A stretch of 64,000 bases of DNA from the NCBI GenBank assembly GCA_015069045.1, contig SVJJ01000007.1, positions 24,760 to 88,759 of the forward strand. The letters run 5' to 3'. The translations under genes were made by a program, and so were the position numbers. Under the pieces are notes generated by a model that did not search any database, was not told where the DNA came from, and was given only the letters and a program-made list of their open reading frames with translations. Shown in pieces: positions 53,187 to 62,316 of this stretch. Source of the DNA: Oscillospiraceae bacterium. GTDB taxonomy: Bacteria; Bacillota; Clostridia; UBA1381; UBA9506. Numbering within the stretch: the first letter of the stretch is position 1; each line of letters begins with the position of its first letter.

Positions 53187-54509
53187 TCATACACCATTGT
53201 TTTCGCAATCTAAAAGACTCCGTAAAAATGCTTCACCATTATTGTCATTAGTCACAATGCGTGTATGTAAAATGTCTTCTACTTCACAAACCGTTACATC
53301 ATCTAAAAAAATGGGTTCGTCTGCTTTAAGCATAGAACTTGTAAGCAACAGGCGGTCCATACTTTTGCCTTGCAGGGCGCTTAGTAAATCTCTGCCACCT
53401 AAAAGTCCTGCCACCGTTACGCCACCACCAAAAAGTTCGTTGGTAACAGGCACCACTTCCACATCCAAAGCCGGATACCGTGTTTTAGCTAATGCAGTTA
53501 ACTTGTCTATAAAAGGGTAAGCCAATGTTCCGGTGGCAATAATGGTTTTGCCCGGAGCACCCATTGGCAAATTCTCCTCTAAAGCCTGCATAAATTCTTC
53601 TTCCATGCTGGTTTCCATGCCAACACCGTTTTCAATTTGAGGAAACCCCTCGTAGGAATCGGCATTTGGCAAAGGAATCTCTGCCAACAAATAGAACTCA
53701 TCACCTAAATACACAAATCGAGTGCCGATGGTTTGCAAAAATTTCTGTTGCAACCTCTCTACCTGCTCCACAACTTTTTTAGCATCAGCCGACGTAAAGG
53801 GTTCTAAAGAATATAACCCCTCTCGATAGCGGGTAAGTCCCACCGGCACCACTGATACACTAACTGCCGCCGGATGAAAGGCCGCCAAATCATTAAGAGT
53901 GCGATTGAGCTCCTCGCCATCGTTAAGTCCTTTACAAAGGACAATTTGCATATGCATCTGAATATCGCCATCGGCTAATCTTTGTATATAGTCCAAAACC
54001 CGTCCTGCATGACGATTTCGCAACATTTTCTCCCGTAACTTAGCATTGGTGGTATGTACAGAAATATTGACTGGCGATATCCGATATTCAATTAAGCGGT
54101 CAATATCCTTAGGCAACATATTGGTCATTGTTACATAGTTGCCGTACAAAAAGGACAACCGCGAATCATCATCCTTAAAATAGAGTGTTTGACGTAAATG
54201 AGGCGGCAATTGGTCAATAAAACAAAAAACACAACGGTTTGAACAGCTTTTAGCCGGGTCAAACAGCATGTTTTCAAAGCAAATGCCCAAATCCTCCATT
54301 TCTTCGTTTTCAATGTCAAACTCCATTATTTGACCATCTTTTTTTTGTATTTTTAACAGAATGTTTTTAGATGCTGTGAGAAATTGATAATCTAAAAAAT
54401 CTGCTACCCGTCGACCATTAATGGTGCAAACAACATCACCGGGACAAATTCCCAGCTCAGAGGCGATGCTATCCGGCAAGACCCGAAACACCTCTGCATG
54501 ATACCTCAT
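53187..54509 (-). CDS. DUF512 radical-SAM-like iron-sulfur protein with N-terminal PDZ domain
   Basis: The 440-residue protein begins with a PDZ-like domain (about 1-70, VLPDSIASELGICPGDVVCTINGR). A cysteine cluster SCSNRCVFCFIDQLP follows, close to the radical SAM CxxxCxxC motif, then a barrel with NISVHTTNAKLR, and the DUF512 domain (about 260-440). The chemistry is unknown. The start at ATG 54509 follows GAGGGGG. It lies before der, a conserved neighbour in Clostridia. Confidence 0.9.
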   Translation of the reverse strand: MRYHAEVFRVLPDSIASELGICPGDVVCTINGRRVADFLDYQFLTASKNILLKIQKKDGQIMEFDIENEEMEDLGICFENMLFDPAKSCSNRCVFCFIDQLPPHLRQTLYFKDDDSRLSFLYGNYVTMTNMLPKDIDRLIEYRISPVNISVHTTNAKLREKMLRNRHAGRVLDYIQRLADGDIQMHMQIVLCKGLNDGEELNRTLNDLAAFHPAAVSVSVVPVGLTRYREGLYSLEPFTSADAKKVVEQVERLQQKFLQTIGTRFVYLGDEFYLLAEIPLPNADSYEGFPQIENGVGMETSMEEEFMQALEENLPMGAPGKTIIATGTLAYPFIDKLTALAKTRYPALDVEVVPVTNELFGGGVTVAGLLGGRDLLSALQGKSMDRLLLTSSMLKADEPIFLDDVTVCEVEDILHTRIVTNDNNGEAFLRSLLDCENNGV

Positions 54510-54534
54510 GCTGAACACCCCCTCAATACTGACT

Positions 54535-54575
54535 TACAAAAATAGAGAAGACAAATCGCCTTCTCTATTTGTAAG
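54535..54575 (-). terminator. Terminator of yceD-rpmF
   Basis: Minus-strand ATAGAGAAG/CTTCTCTAT stem, extended outward by further pairs, followed by TTTTTG. Confidence 0.75.
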
Positions 54576-54615
54576 CAAAATCAAGTTTAATGAGGAACAC
54601 AACTAAGTAGTGTTA

Positions 54616-54795
54616 TTACTCTGCCTTAGCAATTACTTCCTTGCCTTTATAGTATCCGCAGGCCTTGCAGACTCTATGAGGCATAATAAACTCGCCACAA
54701 CGCGGACAAGTAATAATACCCGGAAGCGCCAGTTTCCAGTTAGCCCGTCTCTTATCCCGTCTTGCTTTTGAGGTTCTTCTCTTTGGTACTGCCAT
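54616..54795 (-). CDS. rpmF: 50S ribosomal protein L32
   Basis: This 59-residue ORF is absent from the supplied track. It begins [20 protein letters not shown] and has a four-Cys zinc ribbon (CPRC...CKAC), so it is the zinc-binding form of L32. A GGAGGTG ribosome site precedes the ATG. It follows yceD by 64 bp and is followed by a terminator. Confidence 0.96.
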   Translation of the reverse strand: MAVPKRRTSKARRDKRRANWKLALPGIITCPRCGEFIMPHRVCKACGYYKGKEVIAKAE

Positions 54796-54859
54796 GTGCT
54801 ACACCTCCTATTTTAGTCAGGTCACAGGAATATCCTTGTAAACCAAATTTAACACATAT

Positions 54860-55357
54860 TTACTGCAAAAGTTTAGCAAGACCTGCCATACGAGGGTCAA
54901 TATCATCTTCCTTGCAATCGCAAGAGACTTGGTTTAAATCAGCACCGCAGTGCATACATAAACCCTTGCAGTCCGGACTGCACAGATATTTGGTATCTAA
55001 AGCCAAGAAAATTTCCGGCCATATAATTCCACCTAAATCAATGCTCGTTCCGGTAAAGGGAATGACAACATCACGATTAGCAACTTCAGCATGCTCATTA
55101 GCCAACGTTTCCTGAACTAAAAGGCTGAACCGTTGCTCCGTTATTTTCATACACCGCCCGCAAGGAACGGTAAACGACCCCTGCACAGAGGCTTTCAGCT
55201 CCAAAACACCACCCACATTTTCCAACTCTCCGGAAACGGATACGCCTTGGCCGAAAATAACATCGTCCATTTGAAATTCTGCCGGTGGAATCAACTTAAT
55301 ATTAAGTTGAATCCGCCCGCCATCTTTTTTTAAAATTTCCTGTACATCAAATAGCAC
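54860..55357 (-). CDS. yceD: YceD (DUF177) family protein
   Basis: The 165-residue protein has the beta domain GSFTVPCGRCMKI and the conserved C-terminal block CSPDCKGLCMHCGADLNQVSCDC. YceD is linked to rRNA and ribosome accumulation in plants and bacteria and is nearly always beside rpmF. Two GTG starts are possible; 55357 is about 9 nt after AGGGGA, while 55366 (track) is too close. The promoter lies so near that the leader is very short. Confidence 0.9.
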   Translation of the reverse strand: MLFDVQEILKKDGGRIQLNIKLIPPAEFQMDDVIFGQGVSVSGELENVGGVLELKASVQGSFTVPCGRCMKITEQRFSLLVQETLANEHAEVANRDVVIPFTGTSIDLGGIIWPEIFLALDTKYLCSPDCKGLCMHCGADLNQVSCDCKEDDIDPRMAGLAKLLQ

Positions 55358-55380
55358 AGCATCCACTCCCCTAAGTATTG

Positions 55381-55409
55381 ATTATACCGAATTTATCCTT
55401 TCTTGTCAA
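55381..55409 (-). promoter_or_regulatory. Consensus sigma-A promoter of yceD-rpmF
   Basis: Minus-strand TTGACA (55404-55409) and TATAAT (55381-55386), spacer 17 bp. Confidence 0.9.
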
Positions 55410-55519
55410 CCTTTTTTTATTCTTTTTTTTAGGTTCTTCAAGTTTTTTTATAAATCTGTTAAAAGCTCCTCAGAAAACGTCATAATCTAACATGAAATTA
55501 CAAATGACTGCTACAATAC

Positions 55520-55548
55520 TTGACATAATAATTGAATTATGGTAGAAT
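55520..55548 (+). promoter_or_regulatory. Sigma-A promoter of veg
   Basis: TTGACA (55520-55525) and TAGAAT (55543-55548), spacer 17 bp, extended TGg. Confidence 0.85.
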
Positions 55549-55592
55549 AAAGTATATGAATATATATTAAAGAAGGGATTGGAGGGTTTACC

Positions 55593-55862
55593 ATGATAGA
55601 AAAAGCTGATATTGAACGGGTAAAAGAGCAACTGACGCAAAATATTGGGCAAAAAATTCGTCTTTCTGCAAAGAAAGGTAGAAAGCGGGTTATTGTTCGT
55701 CATGGTATGATTAAGGCGACATACCCCTCCATTTTTATCGTTACATTAGACAGTATCTCTGAATTTGCCAACACAGAACGGACTGTTTCCTTCAGTTATG
55801 CAGACCTGCTTACCCAATCTATTGAAATCACAGTGGTAGATACAAAGCAAGTTATTTCATAA
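55593..55862 (+). CDS. veg: Veg protein
   Basis: The 89-residue protein matches Veg (KEQLTQNIGQKIRLSAKKGRKRV), an SH3-like protein linked to biofilm gene expression and spore outgrowth in B. subtilis. It is monocistronic with a strong promoter and terminator, as in B. subtilis where veg is highly expressed. A GGAGG site precedes ATG 55593. Confidence 0.93.
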   Translation: MIEKADIERVKEQLTQNIGQKIRLSAKKGRKRVIVRHGMIKATYPSIFIVTLDSISEFANTERTVSFSYADLLTQSIEITVVDTKQVIS

Positions 55863-55886
55863 TTCCATGCACATTTTATGACTCAC

Positions 55887-55909
55887 GGAAGGCTGACCTT
55901 CCTTTTTTT
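55887..55909 (+). terminator. Terminator of veg
   Basis: GGAAGG/CCTTCC stem, loop CTGA, then seven T. Confidence 0.9.
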
Positions 55910-55993
55910 GTATCTATTTTCATAATTAAGGAACACTAAATCATAGTTTACCCCCTACGTTGTAAAAAAAATTCATTTTTTGGCAAAAAAGTC

Positions 55994-56022
55994 TTTACAA
56001 GGGGGGTTTTTTATGTTAAAAT
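55994..56022 (+). promoter_or_regulatory. Sigma-A promoter of rpsO
   Basis: TTTACA (55994-55999) and TAAAAT (56017-56022), spacer 17 bp containing a GGGGGG run, extended TGt. Confidence 0.78.
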
Positions 56023-56029
56023 ACTCTTT

Positions 56030-56105
56030 GTTCCACCCGCTGGGCTTTGGGTGTCGCCTCATGATTGACCCTTGGCGCAGGATTTGGAGAAAATTTATTT
56101 TTTGG
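56030..56105 (+). promoter_or_regulatory. Candidate S15 autoregulatory leader
   Basis: The rpsO leader can form CACCC/GGGTG and CGCC/GGCG hairpins next to each other, ahead of the TTGGAGG ribosome site. S15 leaders in Firmicutes are folded RNAs that bind S15, so feedback control is likely. The fold was judged by eye. Confidence 0.4.
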
Positions 56106-56116
56106 AGGAATTAACT

Positions 56117-56380
56117 ATGAGACCAGAAGTAAAACAAGAAATCATTGCAAAGTACAAAATTCACGAAACCGACACAGGCTCTCCTGAAGTACAGATTGCG
56201 ATTTTAACAGAGCGCATCAATCACTTGAACGAGCATTTAAAGGTGTACAAAAAGGATCACCATTCCAGACGCGGTCTTTTAAAAATGGTTGGTCAGCGCA
56301 GAGGTCTTTTAAACTATTTAACAAGAGTGGATATTGAACGGTATCGTGCCATTGTTGAAAAGTTAGGCCTAAGAAAGTAA
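56117..56380 (+). CDS. rpsO: 30S ribosomal protein S15
   Basis: The 87-residue protein has the S15 signature [26 protein letters not shown] in two segments and the [16 protein letters not shown] block. The ATG at 56117 follows TTGGAGG; the track start at 56072 adds 15 codons without support. It has its own promoter, leader and terminator; pnp is not next to it. Confidence 0.97.
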   Translation: MRPEVKQEIIAKYKIHETDTGSPEVQIAILTERINHLNEHLKVYKKDHHSRRGLLKMVGQRRGLLNYLTRVDIERYRAIVEKLGLRK

Positions 56381-56436
56381 TTTGTTTGCGACTGTGCCAC
56401 CGGTAAAATATTTTATCTGTAGCATAGCTGAAAGGG

Positions 56437-56476
56437 TACCACGTTACTGCCATAACGCTGACGTGGTATTTTTTTT
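56437..56476 (+). terminator. Terminator of rpsO
   Basis: ACCACGT/ACGTGGT stem with a 16-nt loop followed by eight T. Confidence 0.85.
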
Positions 56477-56496
56477 GTCAAAATACGATTTCACCT

Positions 56497-56525
56497 TTGC
56501 TTTTTTGACATATGTATGCTATAAT
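56497..56525 (+). promoter_or_regulatory. Sigma-A promoter of the dnaD-dnaI-like operon
   Basis: TTGCTT (56497-56502) and TATAAT (56520-56525), spacer 17 bp, extended TGc. A second TTGACA at 56506 would pair with TATTAA further on. Confidence 0.7.
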
Positions 56526-56577
56526 GATATTAAAAGAGAAAGATAAATTTATTTTACATAGGAGTCACGGTATAATC

Positions 56578-57564
56578 ATGATCATCGCATCTAAACCCTA
56601 TCAGTCCGAAATGGCATGCTTTTCCGTGCCGGAACGGATTGTAGATTTATTAGTTGAGTCCGGTTGTCCCGCCATTTATGTGGTGGTATATTTGTATGCC
56701 CTTCGTCAGCATCAGGCCGGTATCAATAACATCTCCAACGACTGTATTGCTGAGGCCTTAAAATTGAGTCAAATTGATGTGGTAAATGCCTTTTTGTTTT
56801 ACAGCTCACAGGGGCTTATTAAAATACATGGTTTTACCAGTGTGGATAATAGCGATTTTGACATTGAATTTGTATTCGATTCGGTTCCAATGGCCTCTAT
56901 CCCCTTTCGACCCAGTTATAAAAGTTCTGAAATCACTCGTCGTTTGCGTGAAAATCCACGCATGAGCCAAATGTATACCATGGTCGGGCAAATTCTGGGA
57001 AAAACCCTAAGTTCTGCCGATATAGAGCTTTTATATTCCTTTCATGATTATTACGGTTTGCCAATTGAGGTCATTCTTGTTTTAATTGAGTACTATGTTT
57101 CCAAAGGCAAACGCTCTATGAAATTGATTGAAAAAGAAGCCGGGAAATGGGTATCTGCCGGCATTAACACCGTAGACAAAGCAAAGGCATATATAGAAAA
57201 GCGGGAGAATTTTTTAAGCTATGCAAGCCGTGTACGCAGCATACTCGGCATTCACGAACGGCGCTTAACTACCCGTGAATTAGACTATATTAACGTTTGG
57301 CAAAATCAATGGTCTATGCCTCTTGACATGGTGCAAACTGCTTATGAGCTCACTGTGAATCAAACGGGAAAGCTATCTTTTGCTTATATGAATAAAATCA
57401 TGGAGTCTTGGGACCAGAACAAGATTCGCAAAACAGATGACGTACAAAAAAAATCGTCGCACAAAAGCACCGCTAAAACCAGATATGATTTTGACGCTTT
57501 GCAGAAACGTGCATTTGAAAATGTAAATCGTACTGATAGGAGGAGGGAAAATCATGGCCTATGA
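56578..57564 (+). CDS. DnaD-domain replication protein
   Basis: The 328-residue protein has an N-terminal winged-helix part (about 15-100) and a DnaB_2/DnaD C-terminal domain (about 135-215, SADIELLYSFHDYYGLPIEV and a WVSAGINTVDKA helix). DnaD-type proteins help load the helicase at origins and stalled forks. The track start at 56512 lies inside the promoter, so ATG 56578 is used; the AGGAG is 13 nt away, rather far. It overlaps the DnaI-like gene by 11 bp. Confidence 0.86.
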   Translation: MIIASKPYQSEMACFSVPERIVDLLVESGCPAIYVVVYLYALRQHQAGINNISNDCIAEALKLSQIDVVNAFLFYSSQGLIKIHGFTSVDNSDFDIEFVFDSVPMASIPFRPSYKSSEITRRLRENPRMSQMYTMVGQILGKTLSSADIELLYSFHDYYGLPIEVILVLIEYYVSKGKRSMKLIEKEAGKWVSAGINTVDKAKAYIEKRENFLSYASRVRSILGIHERRLTTRELDYINVWQNQWSMPLDMVQTAYELTVNQTGKLSFAYMNKIMESWDQNKIRKTDDVQKKSSHKSTAKTRYDFDALQKRAFENVNRTDRRRENHGL

Positions 57565-58561
57565 GCGCAGCCTCTATTTTTTAGTAGAAAATGAATACGA
57601 GGAAATTCGTCGTCACAATCAGGAGGATTTGCAGGCTCGTCGCAGAGCTGTGTATCAAGCCGTTCCGGAAATTGAATTGATTGATAAGGAAATCCAGTCT
57701 GCCGGTTTATCCATTGTTTCCTTAGCGGTATCATCAAGCTCTGATTTAGAGCAGCGCATTGCCTCCCTTCGGGATAGACAAAAAGCCCTGCAAAAGGAGC
57801 GTAAAACACTTCTATTAGAAAATGGCTTTGCTGCCGATGAACTCTCCCCTCGGTATATGTGCGAACATTGTCAGGATACCGGCATATATGGTAATAAGCC
57901 TTGTGAATGTTACCGACGCCGTTTGGTTATGAAGGCCTTTGAAAAATCTAATCTCTCCCAACAACTACGAAATCAAAGCTTTAAAACCTTTGATTTTTCT
58001 CTGTATTCTAACAAAGAAGATCCTCAATATGGCATTTCACCCTATGATGCCATGCAAAATATTGTGGCAATTTGCAAATCCTTTATTGCTGATTTTGAGC
58101 GTACCAACAAAAATTTGCTCTTTTGGGGAGAATCGGGCTTAGGAAAAACCTTTTTATCTACCTGTATTGCTAAGGAGCTGATTAAAAAAGGATATTCTGT
58201 TATTTACGAAACAACGTATCAAATTGTTTCTCTTTTAGAGGATTATAAATTTAAACGCAGTGAGGATATAACATCTTTAAAAACGCAAATGCAACGTTTA
58301 TATGATAGCGATTTACTTATTTTAGATGATTTAGGGGCAGAATTTTCCACTGCATACACCAACGCTGCTCTTTTTGATGTACTAAACTCCCGCCTCATTA
58401 CTAATAAAAAGACAATTATTAATACAAATTTAAATATGAAAGAGCTCTCAGACCGATATTCTGAGCGAGTCATTAGCCGTATTATGGGTAGCTATCAAAC
58501 CTTGCAATTTATCGGAGAAGATCTGCGGCTCAAAACATCTGTCAATCAATTTAATGAATAA
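57554..58561 (+). CDS. DnaI/DnaC-type helicase-loader ATPase
   Basis: The 335-residue AAA+ protein has an N-terminal helical region (1-95), a zinc site (CEHCQDTGIYGNKPCEC), Walker A WGESGLGKTFLST and Walker B LLILDDLGAEF. Helicase loaders of this type place DnaC/DnaB helicase on single-stranded DNA. The ATG follows AGGAGGAGGG. With the DnaD-like protein upstream it forms the primosome module. Confidence 0.92.
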   Translation: MAYERSLYFLVENEYEEIRRHNQEDLQARRRAVYQAVPEIELIDKEIQSAGLSIVSLAVSSSSDLEQRIASLRDRQKALQKERKTLLLENGFAADELSPRYMCEHCQDTGIYGNKPCECYRRRLVMKAFEKSNLSQQLRNQSFKTFDFSLYSNKEDPQYGISPYDAMQNIVAICKSFIADFERTNKNLLFWGESGLGKTFLSTCIAKELIKKGYSVIYETTYQIVSLLEDYKFKRSEDITSLKTQMQRLYDSDLLILDDLGAEFSTAYTNAALFDVLNSRLITNKKTIINTNLNMKELSDRYSERVISRIMGSYQTLQFIGEDLRLKTSVNQFNE

Positions 58562-58574
58562 AGGAGTGTAAGCA

Positions 58575-59222
58575 ATGAAAAACCGAAAGGAAATTATTGA
58601 CATGCACAAGCAGAATGGGGTCGTTTTCCTTGATGAAACTAGCACTTTCATTGATGAAGAAGTCTCCATCGGTGCCGGCACCCGCATTGCTCCCAATGTT
58701 TGTTTAACAGGTAAAACAATAATTGGTAAGAATGTGGAAATTGGTTTTAATACAGAAATAGAAAACTCTGTGATTGGTGATTGTGTTAAAATTCGCCAAT
58801 CAGTTATTGTAGACAGTCAAATCGGTGCACACACTACCGTGGGGCCTTTCTGTTATGTCCGTCCACATTGTGTTGTTGGAGAACAGGTTAAATTAGGAGA
58901 TTTTGTTGAAATTAAAAATTCCAACATTGGTAACGGCACTAAGCTTTCTCACTTGACTTACGTGGGTGATGCGGATGTGGGTGAACATATTAATTTTGGT
59001 TGTGGCACTGTGGTTGTAAACTATGATGGCCGTCATAAATACAGAACCGTCATTGAGGACAATGCTTTCATCGGTTGCAACACCAATTTAGTGGCACCGG
59101 TTACCATTGGAAAAAATGCCTTTACGGCAGCAGGTTCCACAATTACAGAGGATGTTCCTGCTGATACCTTGGCTATTGCACGCGCACGGCAGGTTGTTAA
59201 AACAAACTGGAAGAGAAAATAA
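58575..59222 (+). CDS. GlmU acetyltransferase half only (hexapeptide-repeat protein)
   Basis: The 215-residue protein is a left-handed beta-helix closely matching the C-terminal half of Glm[33 protein letters not shown] with the catalytic His, [12 protein letters not shown] and the C-terminal [11 protein letters not shown]. The N-terminal uridylyltransferase domain (about 230 residues) is absent; the short tail before the repeats is not nucleotide-binding. It is followed by prs, as full glmU is in B. subtilis. It could make GlcNAc 1-phosphate from glucosamine 1-phosphate; a separate uridylyltransferase would be required. Confidence 0.85.
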   Translation: MKNRKEIIDMHKQNGVVFLDETSTFIDEEVSIGAGTRIAPNVCLTGKTIIGKNVEIGFNTEIENSVIGDCVKIRQSVIVDSQIGAHTTVGPFCYVRPHCVVGEQVKLGDFVEIKNSNIGNGTKLSHLTYVGDADVGEHINFGCGTVVVNYDGRHKYRTVIEDNAFIGCNTNLVAPVTIGKNAFTAAGSTITEDVPADTLAIARARQVVKTNWKRK

Positions 59223-59265
59223 CAAGCGTTTACGCTTTAATAAGGGAAAGGGGAATAAACACACC

Positions 59266-60222
59266 ATGATTACACATGGCAAAGACGTTAAAATTTTCAC
59301 TTGTAATGCCAATCCTGATTTAGCCCAAAAGATTGCCCAATGTTTAGGGCTGGGTGTTTGCGATACGGAAGTTAACATGTTTAGCGACGGGGAAATTGGT
59401 GTTAACATTTATGAAACTGTTCGCGGTTCCGATGTGTTCGTTGTGCAATCAACATGCAATCCCGTTAACGACCATTTGATGGAACTCTTAATTATGATTG
59501 ATGCCTTAAAACGCGCATCAGCCGGTCGCATTACGGCTGTTATACCCTACTTTGGCTATGCTCGTCAAGATCGTAAGGCAAAGGCTCGCGATCCTATTTC
59601 AGCAAAATTAGTAGCCGATTTATTAACGGCTGCAGGCGCTCATCGAGTTCTGACAATGGATTTGCACGCAGCGCAGATTCAGGGTTTCTTTAACATTCCC
59701 GTTGACCATCTCCTGGGTGGGCCCTTGCTGGCTTCTTATTACTTAAACAAATTTCGCGATGAGTTAGATAACTTTGTGGTTGTTTCCCCGGATTTAGGCA
59801 GCGTAACCCGTGCCAGAACCTTCGCTTCCCGTTTAGATGTACCCATTGCTATTATTGACAAACGCAGACCCAAGCCTAATGTATCAGAAGTTATGAATAT
59901 CATAGGAGATATCAAAGACAAAAATGTAATCTTAATCGATGATATGATTGATACTGCAGGTACAATCACCAACGGTGCTTCTGCTTTGAAGGAACGCGGT
60001 GCTAAAAATGTATATGCTTGTTGTACTCATGCCGTTTTATCCGGTCCGGCTATTGAACGCATAAATAATTGCCCCATTTCTGAGCTTTTGGTCCTTGACA
60101 CCATTCCGCTTACTCCGGATAAAATGATTGATAAAATAAAAGTTCTATCAGTTGCTCCTGTATTTGCAGAAGCTATTAAAAGAATTTACGGGGACATTTC
60201 CATGAGTGAATTGTTCCGATAG
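59266..60222 (+). CDS. prs: Ribose-phosphate pyrophosphokinase
   Basis: The 318-residue enzyme makes PRPP from ribose 5-phosphate and [33 protein letters not shown] and the PRPP loop [14 protein letters not shown] are intact. The track start at 59107 lies inside the upstream gene; ATG 59266 after AAAGGGG is right. PRPP feeds the purine pathway and the pyrimidine pathway encoded elsewhere in the window. Confidence 0.97.
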   Translation: MITHGKDVKIFTCNANPDLAQKIAQCLGLGVCDTEVNMFSDGEIGVNIYETVRGSDVFVVQSTCNPVNDHLMELLIMIDALKRASAGRITAVIPYFGYARQDRKAKARDPISAKLVADLLTAAGAHRVLTMDLHAAQIQGFFNIPVDHLLGGPLLASYYLNKFRDELDNFVVVSPDLGSVTRARTFASRLDVPIAIIDKRRPKPNVSEVMNIIGDIKDKNVILIDDMIDTAGTITNGASALKERGAKNVYACCTHAVLSGPAIERINNCPISELLVLDTIPLTPDKMIDKIKVLSVAPVFAEAIKRIYGDISMSELFR

Positions 60223-60236
60223 AATAAGGCGGCGTT

Positions 60237-61139
60237 ATGAATCAAAACATAATCAGCAGAATTACGGATCATTTTGAAAAGCTTAGCAAAAGCCACAAGG
60301 CAATTGCTCGCTTTGTTTTAGAACATTTTGATAAAGCTGCCTACATGAATGTAGAGCAGCTTAGTCGTGTTACCGGTGTCAGCGAAGCAACTGTTGTTCG
60401 CTTTTCCTCCGAATTAGGCTATGAAAAATATCAACAATTTCAGCATGCCGTTTGGGAATATGCCAAGTCTAAACTAACCAGTGTACAGCGCATAGAACTT
60501 ACCTATGGTCGTTTGGATACAGATAACATTTTATCCAATGTGCTACATGCCGATATTGATAAAATCCGTACAACTCTTTCTGGCATTGACCAACAGGAAT
60601 TTAATTCTATTGTGAATGTCATTTCCAATGCGCGACGGATTTATATTGTTGGTTTACGTTCTGCCTCTTATTTAGCCGGTCTTTTAGGGTTTTATTTAAA
60701 TTTAATATTTGACCAAGTAATTGTTGTCAGCAGCGTCAGCGCCAGCGAAATTTTCGAACAACTTTATCGCATTAACGAGGAGGATGTAGTCATTGGCATA
60801 AGTTTTCCTCGATATTCTAAACGCACCATAAATGCCTTGCGTTATGCAAAAGCGAAAGGTGTAACCGTTGTTGGAATAACAGATGGAGCTTTTTCCCCTA
60901 TAAAGGTTAACGCCGACTACGCCTTGCTGGCACGAAGTGATATGGAGTCCTTTGTTGATTCTTTAGTCGCGCCATTATCTGTTATTAATGCCTTAATTGT
61001 TGCATTGGCGGCACGGAAGAAGGATGATTTACGAAATAACTTCGAAACCCTCGAACATATTTGGCACGACTATGATGTGTACGATACTGTAGATGATAAC
61101 GTAGATAGCTTATATACAACCAAACAAACTGAAAAGTGA
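60237..61139 (+). CDS. RpiR/MurR-family transcriptional regulator
   Basis: The 300-residue protein has an N-terminal helix-turn-helix (about 1-78, [22 protein letters not shown]) and a SIS sugar-phosphate-binding domain (about 125-255, [20 protein letters not shown]). Such regulators respond to phosphosugars, often amino sugars. It follows prs by 14 bp and is close to the GlmU-like gene, so an amino-sugar signal is plausible but unproven. No palindromic operator stands out nearby. Confidence 0.9.
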   Translation: MNQNIISRITDHFEKLSKSHKAIARFVLEHFDKAAYMNVEQLSRVTGVSEATVVRFSSELGYEKYQQFQHAVWEYAKSKLTSVQRIELTYGRLDTDNILSNVLHADIDKIRTTLSGIDQQEFNSIVNVISNARRIYIVGLRSASYLAGLLGFYLNLIFDQVIVVSSVSASEIFEQLYRINEEDVVIGISFPRYSKRTINALRYAKAKGVTVVGITDGAFSPIKVNADYALLARSDMESFVDSLVAPLSVINALIVALAARKKDDLRNNFETLEHIWHDYDVYDTVDDNVDSLYTTKQTEK

Positions 61140-61146
61140 GAAAAAT

Positions 61147-62172
61147 ATGAACGTAAATGACTTTGACTATACGCTACCTGAAGAATTAATTGCACAAACG
61201 CCCCTATCCGATCGCAGTGCCTCCCGTCTTTTGGTGGTACATAAGGATAGTGGTGTATTGGAGCATCGCCATTTTACTGATATAACAGATTTAATCCATC
61301 CCGGAGATTGTTTGGTGCTTAATAATAGTCGGGTTATTCCTGCTCGCCTGTTAGGTCATCGTATGCCTTCCGGTGGCGCTGTAGAATTACTTTTGCTTCG
61401 TCATGTTGAAGGTGATGTGTGGGAAACGTTGGTGCGGCCCGGTAAACGTTGTCGCATTGGTGACCGGGTTGTGTTTGGAAACGGCGAACTTATTGCAGAG
61501 ATCACAGAAATAAAGGCGGATGGAAATCGTCTAGTCGAATTCTCTTACAAAGGCATATTTAATGAAATTTTGGCTACTTTAGGAGAAATGCCTTTGCCAC
61601 CTTATATCAAGGAAAAATTGCATGATCCGGAGCGATATCAAACGGTTTATTCAAAAATAGAGGGTTCTGCTGCCGCCCCCACCGCAGGCTTACATTTTAC
61701 ACAACCACTGCTAAAACAGTTAGAACGGGACGGTGTTAATATCAGCTATGTCACCCTTCACGTGGGCTTAGGAACATTCCGACCTGTAAAATCGGAAACT
61801 GTGGAAGGGCACGTTATGCACACAGAGGTTTATAGTGTAACGCCTGAAGCTGCTGAGACAATGAATCGAACAAAGCAAAACGGCGGGCGAATAATTTGCG
61901 TCGGAACAACGGCTACACGTGTTGTAGAAACCCTTGCAGACGGCAAAGGACAAATGCATGCCGGTAGCGGTGAAACAAGTATTTTTATCTATCCCGGTTA
62001 TCAATTTAAAATGACAGATGCTTTAATTACTAATTTTCATCTGCCAAAATCTACATTAATGATGCTTGTGAGCGCTTTAGCAAACAGAGATCTAATATTA
62101 AAGGCTTATGCCGAAGCCGTAAATGAAAAATATCGCTTTTTTAGTTTCGGCGATGCGATGTTCATTCAATAA
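61147..62172 (+). CDS. queA: S-adenosylmethionine:tRNA ribosyltransferase-isomerase
   Basis: The 341-residue enzyme adds the epoxycyclopentane-diol part of queuosine to tRNA using SAM as ribosyl donor. The family blocks [46 protein letters not shown] and [15 protein letters not shown] are present. Its usual partner tgt is not downstream; spoIVA follows after a hairpin. Confidence 0.96.
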   Translation: MNVNDFDYTLPEELIAQTPLSDRSASRLLVVHKDSGVLEHRHFTDITDLIHPGDCLVLNNSRVIPARLLGHRMPSGGAVELLLLRHVEGDVWETLVRPGKRCRIGDRVVFGNGELIAEITEIKADGNRLVEFSYKGIFNEILATLGEMPLPPYIKEKLHDPERYQTVYSKIEGSAAAPTAGLHFTQPLLKQLERDGVNISYVTLHVGLGTFRPVKSETVEGHVMHTEVYSVTPEAAETMNRTKQNGGRIICVGTTATRVVETLADGKGQMHAGSGETSIFIYPGYQFKMTDALITNFHLPKSTLMMLVSALANRDLILKAYAEAVNEKYRFFSFGDAMFIQ

Positions 62173-62185
62173 ATTAAATAAGAAC

Positions 62186-62223
62186 AATCATAATCCCCAC
62201 ACTAAAGCGTGGGGATTATGATT
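62186..62223 (+). terminator. Long perfect hairpin after queA without an adjacent T-run
   Basis: AATCATAATCCCCAC and GTGGGGATTATGATT pair over 15 bp with an 8-nt loop. The T-run (TTTTTTT) starts 8 nt later, so it may be a terminator with a displaced tail or an RNA-stabilising hairpin. Confidence 0.6.
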
Positions 62224-62273
62224 ATAAACAGTTTTTTTCCTTCTATGGTAATAAAAATGGCCTCCTGTCAATA

Positions 62274-62291
62274 TACATGTAGTAACATGTA
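62274..62291 (+). other. Palindrome upstream of spoIVA
   Basis: TACATGT-AGTA-ACATGTA is a perfect 7-bp inverted repeat located 26 bp before the spoIVA ATG. It may be an operator or a leader hairpin; no clear sigma-E promoter was identified there. Confidence 0.45.
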
Positions 62292-62316
62292 CGATTTGTC
62301 TAAAGGAGGAACTCTC

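Noticed and set aside
59107-59265. N-terminal extension of Prs in the ORF track
   Set aside because: It overlaps the GlmU-like gene in another frame; the family N-terminus and ribosome site point to ATG 59266.
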